Below are positions 1 through 8,327 of a stretch of 33,843 nucleotides of DNA, in pieces. Under the pieces are notes generated by a model. The model did no database searches, had not been told where the DNA came from, and saw only the letters and a program-made list of their open reading frames with translations. The stretch is from Clostridia bacterium (GTDB lineage: Bacteria > Bacillota > Clostridia > Monoglobales > Firm-18): contig JAGCLT010000079.1 of assembly GCA_017646825.1 (NCBI GenBank), forward strand, positions 1 to 33,843, in the 5' to 3' direction. The position numbers were made by a program, and so were the translations under genes. The number at the start of each line of letters is the position of its first letter. The first letter of the stretch is position 1.

Positions 1-1
1 A

Positions 2-784
2 ACTATAAGTTACGGAAAAATCACATATACAAAGGACAATGGCAGACTTGATTATAAAATCACCGTTAATTATACGGTGTCATCTTATCAGGAAGGAGAA
101 CAGGTTACTATGCTAGTGCTTTCGGGCACTGACACAATAGTTTTTGACTCGGTTGAAACTGACAAGCCTGTAAACATTGCGTACATAGATCAGAAACCTA
201 TTGAAAACGCAAATGATTCCTTTACATTTCTTCTTGAAAAAAGTTTTGTGCAGAATAATAAACTGTATATAAAACTTGGCGCTTCAAGCATGCTTCAGCC
301 TTCTGACAAAGTATATACATTTTTGTCAGGAAATGAAACAGTTCAGGTTAATGCTGTTTCAGAAGTAACCAATGCCTTTGGATTGTCAGGCAAAACACTT
401 TTGATTGTTACAACGGAAAACACATTGCCGGACGAAGCCGTTGTAAAGATTAAAGGACAGCAGATGTACAAAGTTGCAAACGACGGAGCAGTTAATAAAT
501 ATATTGCTGTTGTAGATAATTATGATAGCGCAAACCGTGAATTTATTACTGCAAACGGAGAAAATCAGGAATTGATTATCGGGGATTCAAACGGCGACAG
601 TGCCATTACCTCTTCTGATATATCAAATATTATCAGCAAAATTATAAGCGGCTCTGCATTTACTGAAATTGTTAATATGTGTTCTGACTTCAATGGAGAC
701 GGACTGATTAATATTACTGATATAACATTTTTGTACGATTATATTAACGGAAACATAACAGATATACCGGCGCTTAACAGATAA
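2..784 (+). CDS. Dockerin-containing secreted protein (3' part only)
   Basis: The frame is open to the left edge, so the start and any signal peptide or catalytic domain are missing; 260 residues are visible. The last ~70 residues form a type I dockerin. Two calcium-loop/helix repeats begin at 584 and 686, each of the form D-x-N-G-D-x-x-I-x-x-x-D (DSNGDSAITSSD and DFNGDGLINITD), about 34 residues apart as in known dockerins. The part before this is beta-rich and resembles the Ig/Fn3-like filler of extracellular Clostridia proteins; I do not recognise a family there. Dockerins bind cohesins, and the next gene, 14 bp downstream, encodes a cohesin-like domain with S-layer anchoring. This protein is therefore plausibly held on the cell surface by its neighbour. 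That pairing is an inference from adjacency. The enzymatic role cannot be told from this fragment. Confidence 0.85.
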   Translation, partial: TISYGKITYTKDNGRLDYKITVNYTVSSYQEGEQVTMLVLSGTDTIVFDSVETDKPVNIAYIDQKPIENANDSFTFLLEKSFVQNNKLYIKLGASSMLQPSDKVYTFLSGNETVQVNAVSEVTNAFGLSGKTLLIVTTENTLPDEAVVKIKGQQMYKVANDGAVNKYIAVVDNYDSANREFITANGENQELIIGDSNGDSAITSSDISNIISKIISGSAFTEIVNMCSDFNGDGLINITDITFLYDYINGNITDIPALNR

Positions 785-798
785 GGAGAAAAATAATT

Positions 799-3099
799 AT
801 GATGAAAAGAATTTTAGCACTGATACTTGCAATTGCAGTTTCCGTAATTGGTTTATCTTTTTGCGTAAGCGCTGCGGCAGTTGTTACAGTTACAACAGGT
901 CCAATTAATGCAACAAATGTTGCTGCAAACGGAGAAATTTCTGTTCCGTTGACTATTTCCAATATAGTTGACACAGCAATAAAAGGCGTACAGATTGATT
1001 TCTCTTTTGATAAAACAAAACTGGAATTTGTAGATGCAAAAAGAGCAATGAAGTTATATAAAACAGATACAGGTACGCTCGCAAATGCTACATGGAATAA
1101 AAATGTAACCGCTATCAACCAAAATGGTGGCGGAAGCGTGATTTTTACTGATTCTTCTTCAGGTGGCCGTTCTTTCAGACAACAGTCATTTGACGCAAAT
1201 CCAACACTTGTAACACTGATATTTAAAAGAAAATCAGGAGTTACCGAAAATTCCGAAGTTACATTTGATGAAATAATATTAAACGGCTTGTCAAATACTG
1301 AATATAAAGTTTCAAAAGGACATATCGATTGCGAAGATGCGCAAATCAAATTTGTAAAGAATACAGATGCATCTTTAAGTTCGTTAACAGCATCTCCTGC
1401 AGTTTTGTCACCTGCATTTGATTCCGGAGTGTATTCTTATACGGCAACCGTTCCTTATGAAACACAGTCTGTGACACTTGCGGCAACTGCAACAGACGCT
1501 TATGCATCAGTTGTATCATCGACTGTAGGTGTTAAGACACTTTCAACAGGGGAAAACACATTTGTAGTTAAAAGTCGTGCGGAGGATGGCGTAACAACCA
1601 AAGATTATACAGTGGTTATTACTAAAGAAGCACCTCCTGCATATCATGGAGATAATACATTAAGCGCACTGTCTATAGAGGGACTTACATTATCACCTGT
1701 ATTCTCAGCAGGAACACTTACATATACAACAACAACAGAGTCTGATACCGTACCTGTAATTACTGCTACACCGACAGTTGACGGTGCAACTGTTAATGTC
1801 GTAAAACCTGCACAGTTTGCAGTAGGTGAGAACACAATTACAATTACTGTTACAGCACTCAACGGTTCAACAAGCACTTATACTGTAACAGTTACATATA
1901 ATCTTCCTTTGGATTTAACCTCAAATACACTTAGTGCATTGTCAATAGGCACAATTCCTCTGACACCTACATTTTCAAGTGATGTAGTTTCATATACAGG
2001 AACAACGGATTCGGCAACAGTACCTGAGATAATCGCTACACCTACAGTTGACGGTGCAACTGTTAATATTCAAAAACCGGAAACATTCAGTCCCGGAAGA
2101 AACGAAATATTAATTACAGTTACTGCAGTTAACGGTACACCAAAACGTTATCTGGTGGCGATTACATATGATTCACCTGATTTGTACGGGGACAATACCT
2201 TAAAAGAACTTCGCATAAAGGACAACAAAATTCCTTTGTCTCCTGCATTTTCAAGTGAGATTACAACTTATACAGGTGCAACAAGAGTTACGGCAATACC
2301 TGAAATTGTTGCAACACCTAATGACAGACATGCAACTGTTACAATTTCAGCACCGCCAAAACTTATCAAAGGTGAAAATACAATTACGATTACGGTTACA
2401 GCATTAAATGGTGCTACCAAAAACTATTACCTGAAAATCACCTGCAATCCCGCCGATGGTGGCGGTGGTGGAGGCGGCACCGGTGGTGGAGGTGGAGCCG
2501 GTGGCGGAGCACAGACAGAGCCAACCACACCTACAACACCTACAAGACCAAGCGGTAAATTCAACGACTTAAAAGGTTATGACTGGGCACTTGATGCTAT
2601 AGACAAATTAGTTACAAAAGGCATTGTAAGCGGTACAAGTGCAACAACATTTGAGCCCGAAAAGAGTGTGACAAGAGCAGAATTTGCAAAACTGGTTGTG
2701 GCATCTTTTGGATTAACTTTAAATAGCGACAAATTAACATCATTTAATGATGTTAATTCGGCAGAATGGTACAAACAATATGTTGATATTGCAGTATCTA
2801 ACGGAATCGTAACAGGTTATGAAAACAACACATTCAGACCGAACAATACTATTACCAGAGAAGAAATGTGCGTAATGCTTGCAAGAGCACTTAGGTCTTA
2901 TGAACTGGAAGATAAAGAAAGCACAACTTTTGCGGATGCAAATAAAGTAAGTGGCTGGGCAATAGAAGCAGTAGCGCTTCTGTCATCACACGGTATTATA
3001 AACGGCAAAGGCAATGATATGTTTGCACCCCTTGATAATGCAAGCCGTGCGGAAAGCGCAGTAACAATAGGCCGAATTTTAACCTTAATAGGTAAATAA
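799..3099 (+). CDS. Cohesin / cadherin-like repeats / triple-SLH surface anchoring protein
   Basis: 766 residues. Signal peptide ~1-27 (MKR, hydrophobic core, ending VSAAA). Residues ~29-180 look like a cohesin: a VPLTISN strand after a GEIS turn, FSFDKTKLEF matching the conserved YDpxxLEF segment, and a late TLIFKRKSG strand. Four cadherin-like beta-sandwich repeats follow, starting near residues 190, 285, 375 and 465; the last three are exactly 90 residues apart. A poly-Gly linker (~553-572) and a Pro/Thr-rich stretch lead to three SLH domains (~588-640, 651-700, 714-766). SLH domains bind pyruvylated secondary cell-wall polymer, so the protein should display one cohesin outside the wall, like the anchoring scaffoldins of cellulosome bacteria. 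ATG at 799 or 802; AAGGAG at 783-788 overlaps the preceding stop. A 12-bp gap to the next gene indicates one operon. Confidence is very high for SLH and signal peptide, good but not certain for cohesin. Confidence 0.9.
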   Translation: MMKRILALILAIAVSVIGLSFCVSAAAVVTVTTGPINATNVAANGEISVPLTISNIVDTAIKGVQIDFSFDKTKLEFVDAKRAMKLYKTDTGTLANATWNKNVTAINQNGGGSVIFTDSSSGGRSFRQQSFDANPTLVTLIFKRKSGVTENSEVTFDEIILNGLSNTEYKVSKGHIDCEDAQIKFVKNTDASLSSLTASPAVLSPAFDSGVYSYTATVPYETQSVTLAATATDAYASVVSSTVGVKTLSTGENTFVVKSRAEDGVTTKDYTVVITKEAPPAYHGDNTLSALSIEGLTLSPVFSAGTLTYTTTTESDTVPVITATPTVDGATVNVVKPAQFAVGENTITITVTALNGSTSTYTVTVTYNLPLDLTSNTLSALSIGTIPLTPTFSSDVVSYTGTTDSATVPEIIATPTVDGATVNIQKPETFSPGRNEILITVTAVNGTPKRYLVAITYDSPDLYGDNTLKELRIKDNKIPLSPAFSSEITTYTGATRVTAIPEIVATPNDRHATVTISAPPKLIKGENTITITVTALNGATKNYYLKITCNPADGGGGGGGTGGGGGAGGGAQTEPTTPTTPTRPSGKFNDLKGYDWALDAIDKLVTKGIVSGTSATTFEPEKSVTRAEFAKLVVASFGLTLNSDKLTSFNDVNSAEWYKQYVDIAVSNGIVTGYENNTFRPNNTITREEMCVMLARALRSYELEDKESTTFADANKVSGWAIEAVALLSSHGIINGKGNDMFAPLDNASRAESAVTIGRILTLIGK
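1651..2460 (+). repeat. Three in-frame 270-bp tandem repeats (cadherin-like domains)
   Basis: Units begin at 1651, 1921 and 2191 (NTLSALSI, NTLSALSI, NTLKELRI) and are each 270 bp, or 90 codons. Units 1 and 2 share an identical 24-base block at 1774-1797 and 2044-2067. Each unit ends in a strand of the form NTITITVTALNG or a near variant. An older, more diverged copy lies upstream from 1366, 285 bp before the first unit. This is internal gene duplication lengthening a surface stalk. Confidence 0.85.
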
Positions 3100-3111
3100 G
3101 GAGACAACAAA

Positions 3112-6100
3112 ATGAATAAAAAACTATCAAAAATACTATCTTTATTTATTGCAATGTCCATTGCTCTTTCAATGGTCACAATCTCTGTATCGTCAACGGA
3201 AACCCTATTGTCTGACGAAAATTCTGAAGGACTTTTAGAGGCTCCGTCTGGTGATTTATTGTTGGAGCAAGAGACTTTTACAGGCATAGACAGCACAAAT
3301 AATAATAATGCCGAACCGGGCACAATGGATTTTAACAGTTTTACGTTAACTTCATCTGATGAAGAACCAGCAGTTGAGCCCGATATTCCGCAGATTCGTT
3401 CAACAACAATAGTTGATACAGGAATGGGTTTAACAGAATCTTTTAAGATTTTGTTTGATACACCTATGAACTTTGAATCTCTTTCTAATGTTAAGTTGTA
3501 TAAGGATAGTTTGGGAGGAACACAGGTTCAATTAACTCCTTCTTTGTCAACAGACAGACTTGCGGCGTATTTCTCACATGTACCGCTTGAATATAATACA
3601 ACTTATGTGCTCAGCATACCTGACACTGTTTTGTCTTCAACATACGGTGCTTTCGAGGGCGCTACATACACATTTACAACTATCAGTAAAACAGCACAGC
3701 ACGAAAACGTTGTGTGGTTTGAAGATTTTGACACAAGAACAGGCTGGGACGAAACGGAGAGAAGAGCCGGCTGGGGCATGGCCATCAAAGAAACGATTGA
3801 TGGTGTGTTGTGCGATATTGGCGGAGCGTCAAATTTAGGCGATCGTGATAATATTGCCGGGCAAAAGGCGGAATTTCGTGAAGGTGGAATTATGTTTACG
3901 AAACCGCTGACTTACGGCACATCAAACTTTGTTCATTTGACATTGCCGTTTACAGGTTACACGCTAAACGAAACTGCGGATTATGTAGCAGTTGAATTCG
4001 ATTATTATCAGGAAGGAGAATACGGGGACAAATATTCATCAGACGTAAGAATTCAAAATGAAGCCGAAAATACTATTTTCGCATTAAACTTTGGTAGTCC
4101 GTCTTACGGTTTTCAGTATCATACTCTTTACGGATTGTATGCAAAAGATTTTGAAGAATATCCTGATTTTCAAAACAAACTTTTGGCGCTTGCTCCGGAC
4201 GGTGTAATGAATGCAGAGGATGTAGCGGCGAACAGTATATCTAATAATAAATCACACTGGATAGGAACAGACGTAAAAATTCAAATTTTATTTGATGTTA
4301 AAAACAGTAAATATATAGTGAATTATTTTATTGACAATGAAAGATACGAGGCATTAAACGGATGGGAAGATATGGTTCCTGCATGGGATTTTAACTTAAA
4401 CAAAATCACATTTACAGCACAAAGCGAGGCGGCTCCAACCAAGCCCGACGTAATTGTTAAATATGATAATGTTGCAATTGTTGAATATTCATCACCTGAA
4501 GTTGCCTTTACTTCAGTAGATGCACAATCCAACATTGAAACTGACGAGCCTGTAACAATTACATTTACAGAGCCTATGATGGAAGAAACATTAAAAGGTA
4601 TTACTTTGAAGAAAGGCTCTGCAGATGTTGAAAATTTAGATTTTGAGTTGTCGCCTGACGGAAAAACTGTAACATTGATTTGCGATGAACTCGATAACGG
4701 AGCAGACTATACTCTTACAGTTCCTGAAACTGTAATGTCAGAAGATTATTTTGCAATGGCAGAAGAATATACCAAAATATTTACAACAATGGCGGCGGAA
4801 AAAGCATATACATTTACAACAAAAACTGCACCTACACCACCTATTATTGTATCTGCATCAATAACAGACGGCGAAACAGGTGTGCCTGTTACAAGTGAAT
4901 TTACATTTACTTTTGACAAAGCGATGAATACATCAACATTTGACAATATAACATTAGTGAAGGTTGAAGGAGAGGAAGAAACTTCGGTTTCACTTTATCC
5001 TTCTGCTTCAAACGGTGATAAAACAGTAAGACTTGGTCACCCGAAACTTGATAATGGTAAAGATTACATCTTGACTATTCCCACAAGCGTAAAAGCAGTA
5101 AACAACCTTGCGCTTTCGAATGAAGTAAAATATACGTTTACAACTGCAAATGTTGCAGAGGGCGAAACTTTGTTATATGGTCAGTACTTTGATACTGCTA
5201 TAGGCGGCGTAACTGAAACACAAGCCAGGTATCAGGACGGTAACTGGAATATTTATTCAAAGGTTGAAAACGAGACTGCTTGTTCTGATACAAACAAAGT
5301 AGAATTCAAAGACGGTAAAATGGTAATTACCAAGGAACAGAGAATAACAGGCGCAGAAGCACAAAACGCTATTTATGCTAAACTTGATTTGTCTAAGGCG
5401 GCAAATATGCCTGAAACAGGCGTTGTTGCTATTGAATATGACATTAATTACAGTAAAAAACCCCGGGATACATGGTACACAGATGCTGCTGTAAGCAGCA
5501 ATGCTGAAATCACAAGACTTTGTTTCGCAAGCGGAAGTTTCGGCTGGATTGATAAGAGTGTTACCGATGATATAAGAACTGGTACAAAAATAACAACACC
5601 TTCAGACTGGCTGGAAGGCAAAGATATTCATGTGAAACTTGTGTATAACTTAGACGATAAAACTTATACTATGTTCTATACAGTTGATGGTGTAACATAC
5701 CAGAGTCCTGTAGGAGTTGCTCCTTTCAGAAACGGTATTACAAGCACAAAAATTACTAAATTGAAATTTTCATATATTTACAGGTATTATGACGATGACC
5801 CGATTATAATCACACTGGACAATGTGGAAGTTAAAAAACTTACTAAACCTGTAGTTGACACAAATGCTTCATCAGTTGTTAACGGTCAGTCAGGGGTAAG
5901 CGCAACAGGAAAAATTACATTGAAATTTAATGCTGATATGAACACTAACTATTTTAAAGATATTAAGATTTACGAAGGCGAAGTAGCACCACAGAATGTT
6001 GTTCCCACAACTTCTGTTTTTGAAGATTCAAAAACCTGTTTTGTATATCTTGATAAGGGCTTGAAATACAGCACGCGTTACGTAATTGATATTCCTACGT

Positions 6101-6504
6101 CTGTTGTAAGTAAAAACTTGATTCCGGTTGCTGCAAAACAGATTAATTTTTATACAGAAGCGCCACAGATTGGATACGATGTAGAATTTGTTTCTGTTAA
6201 AAACGAAAGGGGCACTACGGTAACAGATATCAGGGGACTGAAATCTGTTAAAGCAGAAGTACTGTTTACAAACGAAATGTGTGCATGTTTAAAAGCACCA
6301 AAACTTATAGTTGCACTTTGTGACAGCGAAGGCAATATAAAGAGCATTTCTTACCGTGAAACTCCGGTGTATGTAGGTTCACCTCAGACTGTTGTTGCAA
6401 GTTTTACATCTACTATTCCTTTTGAATCGGGCGACTGCTTAAAAGCCTATGTATTAGACGGCACAACAGGAAGTATAATGTCACGGGAAGTTATATATAA
6501 TTAA
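3112..6504 (+). CDS. Large secreted protein with SbsA-type Ig-like domains
   Basis: 1130 residues with a signal peptide at ~1-28 (KKLSK, then a hydrophobic run ending SVSST). At least four Ig-like domains of the SbsA/Big_5 kind can be seen near residues 95-193, 461-562, 574-680 and 913-1014. Each has a strand such as FDTPMNF, FTEPMMEET, FDKAMNTSTF or FNADMNTNYF, then TYVLSIP or DYTLTVP, and a closing YTFTT. Two longer segments (~200-460 and ~683-911) start with aromatic motifs (VVWFEDFDT, LLYGQYFDT) and look like concanavalin-A/laminin-G-type beta sandwiches; this is inference. The C-terminal ~115 residues form another beta domain. No SLH, LPXTG or dockerin is present, so the product is probably secreted or held non-covalently. 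ATG at 3112 is preceded by AAGGAG at 3098-3103. It is the last gene of the operon before the terminator at 6515. A binding rather than catalytic role seems likely. Confidence 0.8.
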   Translation: MNKKLSKILSLFIAMSIALSMVTISVSSTETLLSDENSEGLLEAPSGDLLLEQETFTGIDSTNNNNAEPGTMDFNSFTLTSSDEEPAVEPDIPQIRSTTIVDTGMGLTESFKILFDTPMNFESLSNVKLYKDSLGGTQVQLTPSLSTDRLAAYFSHVPLEYNTTYVLSIPDTVLSSTYGAFEGATYTFTTISKTAQHENVVWFEDFDTRTGWDETERRAGWGMAIKETIDGVLCDIGGASNLGDRDNIAGQKAEFREGGIMFTKPLTYGTSNFVHLTLPFTGYTLNETADYVAVEFDYYQEGEYGDKYSSDVRIQNEAENTIFALNFGSPSYGFQYHTLYGLYAKDFEEYPDFQNKLLALAPDGVMNAEDVAANSISNNKSHWIGTDVKIQILFDVKNSKYIVNYFIDNERYEALNGWEDMVPAWDFNLNKITFTAQSEAAPTKPDVIVKYDNVAIVEYSSPEVAFTSVDAQSNIETDEPVTITFTEPMMEETLKGITLKKGSADVENLDFELSPDGKTVTLICDELDNGADYTLTVPETVMSEDYFAMAEEYTKIFTTMAAEKAYTFTTKTAPTPPIIVSASITDGETGVPVTSEFTFTFDKAMNTSTFDNITLVKVEGEEETSVSLYPSASNGDKTVRLGHPKLDNGKDYILTIPTSVKAVNNLALSNEVKYTFTTANVAEGETLLYGQYFDTAIGGVTETQARYQDGNWNIYSKVENETACSDTNKVEFKDGKMVITKEQRITGAEAQNAIYAKLDLSKAANMPETGVVAIEYDINYSKKPRDTWYTDAAVSSNAEITRLCFASGSFGWIDKSVTDDIRTGTKITTPSDWLEGKDIHVKLVYNLDDKTYTMFYTVDGVTYQSPVGVAPFRNGITSTKITKLKFSYIYRYYDDDPIIITLDNVEVKKLTKPVVDTNASSVVNGQSGVSATGKITLKFNADMNTNYFKDIKIYEGEVAPQNVVPTTSVFEDSKTCFVYLDKGLKYSTRYVIDIPTSVVSKNLIPVAAKQINFYTEAPQIGYDVEFVSVKNERGTTVTDIRGLKSVKAEVLFTNEMCACLKAPKLIVALCDSEGNIKSISYRETPVYVGSPQTVVASFTSTIPFESGDCLKAYVLDGTTGSIMSREVIYN

Positions 6505-6514
6505 TAAGATAATA

Positions 6515-6546
6515 AAAAGTCATTAGTCTTCGGACTAATGACTTTT
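6515..6546. terminator. Bidirectional intrinsic terminator
   Basis: A perfect 14-bp stem (6515-6528 with 6533-6546) is closed by a TTCG tetraloop. The stem base is AAAA/TTTT, so a U-run occurs in either direction. It ends the surface-protein operon and also lies at the 3' end of the minus-strand AraC remnant, whose TAG falls within the stem. Confidence 0.92.
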
Positions 6547-6911
6547 GTATTTTGACGGTACAGTTCCGTAACATTTCTTAAAAACTTTTGTGAAGTATGA
6601 GATGTTGGTAAATCCGCATCTTTCTGCACTTTCGCTTACAGGTACGTTGTCTTTTAAAAGTTCGGTAACTTTAAGACATCTGTATCTGTTTATATATTCC
6701 ACCACCGTGTTGGATGTGATTTTTTTGAACTCGCGGGACAAAGTGTATTTGTCAATGGCAGAAAATCGCGCGACATTTTTTTGTTATAGTTTTCTCTGAT
6801 ATATTTTATGCTTTTTTTTATTGTATCAAATTTGTTTTGTTCATATATAGCAGTAACGCTTTGCAAGTGATTTTCAAAAAGTTCTATAAGTATATTCAAT
6901 AAACATACTTT
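6535..6911 (-). pseudogene. AraC-family regulator remnant (frameshifted, 5' truncated)
   Basis: The minus strand encodes two pieces of an AraC/XylS DNA-binding domain in different frames. The upstream piece (~6911-6780) contains IKYIRENYNKK, the usual first helix. The downstream piece (~6780-6535) contains LSREFKKITSNTVVEYINRYR, then SESAERCGFTNISYFTKVFKK and GTVPSKYK, the second helix-turn-helix and family signature. They join at a run of seven T at 6776-6782 (seven A on the coding strand), a typical slippage site. The distance between ENY and LSREF also seems about four residues short. No N-terminal sensor domain or convincing start remains: the frame opens directly after the sleB stop. The damage looks like decay rather than a single sequencing error, though an error at the homopolymer could explain the frameshift alone. 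Nothing else is seen in the 407 bases between the flanking genes except the terminator. Confidence 0.8.
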
Positions 6912-7562
6912 TTATTTTGCAAAGACATGTTTGCCTATTGTGGTAATTACAGGTCTTGAATATATCCAGTTGTTTGTGGTTTTAGCAGGGTTGTAATAAT
7001 ATATTGCACCACCTGTTGGGTCCCAGCCGTTTAAAGCATCCTTTGCGGCTTTGTAAGGCGTGTCATACATTTCCGCGTTCCATTGTCCGTCCTGTAGTGC
7101 CGTAAATGCTCCCGGCTGATAAATTACGCCTGCAATAGTATTAGGAAAGGAGGAATGCTCAACTCTGTTTAACACAACTGCACCAACAGCAACTTGTCCT
7201 GTATAACTTTCTCCTCTTGCCTCTGCATTTATAATTCTTGCAAGGAGTCTTGCGTTGGTTTCGGCAGACCCTGATGCGGAATTTGAAGAGATGCCCATTT
7301 TTTCAAGAGTATTTTTTCCTGCTATTCCGTCCTGCTTAAGTCCGTTGTTTTTCTGGAACTGTGTAACCGCTTTTTTTGTGTTGCTTCCGAATATGCCGTC
7401 AACTTTTTTTATGTCATATCCCCATTTCTGAAGGCGTGACTGTATTTCTCTTACTTCGTCCCCTCTGGAGCCGTACTTTGATAATGTAGAAACACTAATT
7501 AGCGTTGCGGACAAAGACACTATCACAATAGAAAGGGTAATAAAAAGTATTGATTTTTTCAT
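6912..7562 (-). CDS. sleB: Spore cortex-lytic enzyme SleB-type hydrolase
   Basis: 216 residues. N-terminal hydrophobic segment ~4-26 (signal peptide or anchor), a PG_binding_1 domain ~30-90 (SRGDEVREIQSRLQKWGYD, then VDGIFGSNTKKAV, the classic repeat), and a Hydrolase_2 domain ~103-216. The last contains ARIINAEARGESYTGQVAVG, with the probable catalytic Glu at 114, and ends in a hydrophobic VITTIGKHVF strand. SleB is a lytic transglycosylase that acts on muramic-delta-lactam cortex during germination; it is made in the forespore, usually under SigG. It lies 54 bp after sigF on the same strand. ATG at 7562 is preceded by AGGAG. Residue 216 is at the short end for SleB. A close relative (CwlJ or another Hydrolase_2 protein) would lack the PG-binding domain, so SleB is the better call. 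The gene name is by family; the substrate is inferred. Confidence 0.88.
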   Translation of the reverse strand: MKKSILFITLSIVIVSLSATLISVSTLSKYGSRGDEVREIQSRLQKWGYDIKKVDGIFGSNTKKAVTQFQKNNGLKQDGIAGKNTLEKMGISSNSASGSAETNARLLARIINAEARGESYTGQVAVGAVVLNRVEHSSFPNTIAGVIYQPGAFTALQDGQWNAEMYDTPYKAAKDALNGWDPTGGAIYYYNPAKTTNNWIYSRPVITTIGKHVFAK

Positions 7563-7614
7563 TGTTTTTCAACTCCTAACGTCTTTTACCGTTAGTGTTG
7601 CCAGAATAATATGA

Positions 7615-7642
7615 TATTATGACAGTTTTTCCCGCATTTGCA
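7615..7642 (-). promoter_or_regulatory. Possible SigF/SigG-type promoter for sleB
   Basis: On the minus strand, TGCAAA (7642-7637) and CATAATA (7621-7615) resemble the forespore -35 TGNATA and -10 CATACTA, each with one mismatch. The spacer is 15 bp, short of the usual 17-18. It lies over the 3' end of sigF. SleB being forespore-expressed makes it plausible, but the match alone is weak. Confidence 0.25.
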
Positions 7643-8324
7643 AAAGCACCCGCTTTTCTATCCGCGACACCTGAACCTGGGATATTCCGATTTTTTTTGC
7701 AATTTCACTTTGAGTCTTGTCCATAAAATATCTCATAAAAATTATTTGTCTTTCCCTTTTGGGAAAAGTAGAAAGAACAGACTTAAGAGCAAGCCTGTCA
7801 ATGCTTTCTGTTTCTAAATCGGTGTCTGCGGACAACTGTTGCTCTAAAGGTTGTTCGCCGTCTCCTGCATAGTTTAATGATGCGGGGCGGGTGTACGCTT
7901 CCATAGCCACAATAATATCTTCCGTGTTTACCCCTACCTCTTTGGCAATTTCCGAAACGGTGGGCTCGCGGTTTAAGGTTTTGGACAGTTTTTCTCTTAC
8001 TGCCATTGCCTTTATACCTGTTTCCTTAATACTTCTGCTGATTTTTATTATGCCGTCATCTCTTATAAATCTTTTTATTTCTCCCGTTATCATAGGAACT
8101 GCATAGGTGGAAAACTGAAGACCTAAAGAGGTGTCGAATTTGTCAATGGCTTTAATAAGACCTATGCACCCCACCTGAAATAGGTCCTCTGCCTCGTGCC
8201 CTCTGTTCGAAAATCTTTTTACTATGCTCCACACCAGTTTACTGTTATTTTCCACTAAAAAGGAACGGCTGTCCTTGTCTCCGCTTTTTGCCTTGTTAAT
8301 GGCAAGATAAATGTCAGGTTGCAT
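7617..8324 (-). CDS. sigF: Forespore sigma factor SigF
   Basis: 235 residues, a sigma-70 family member with no region 1. Region 2 is at ~20-90 (DLFQVGCIGLIKAIDKFD and FSTYAVPMITGEIKRFIRDD), region 3 at ~90-150, and region 4 at ~180-232 (FPKRERQIIFMRYF, then TQSEIAKKIGISQVQVSRIEK, the -35 recognition helix-turn-helix). SigF directs the first forespore-specific transcription in sporulation and is held inactive by SpoIIAB. Position and order after spoIIAA and spoIIAB distinguish it from SigG, which is otherwise very similar. ATG at 8324 lies 3 bp after the spoIIAB stop and has GCAGGTG before it, so translation is coupled. Confidence 0.95.
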   Translation of the reverse strand: MQPDIYLAINKAKSGDKDSRSFLVENNSKLVWSIVKRFSNRGHEAEDLFQVGCIGLIKAIDKFDTSLGLQFSTYAVPMITGEIKRFIRDDGIIKISRSIKETGIKAMAVREKLSKTLNREPTVSEIAKEVGVNTEDIIVAMEAYTRPASLNYAGDGEQPLEQQLSADTDLETESIDRLALKSVLSTFPKRERQIIFMRYFMDKTQSEIAKKIGISQVQVSRIEKRVLLQMREKLS

Positions 8325-8327
8325 AGT

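Noticed and set aside
774-1349. 191-codon open frame antisense to the cohesin gene
   Set aside because: Lies wholly opposite a gene with clear domains, has no ribosome site, and its residues show no family pattern; a shadow frame.
2455-2515. CRISPR-like or satellite array
   Set aside because: The repetition is of glycine codons within a coding frame, without spacers.
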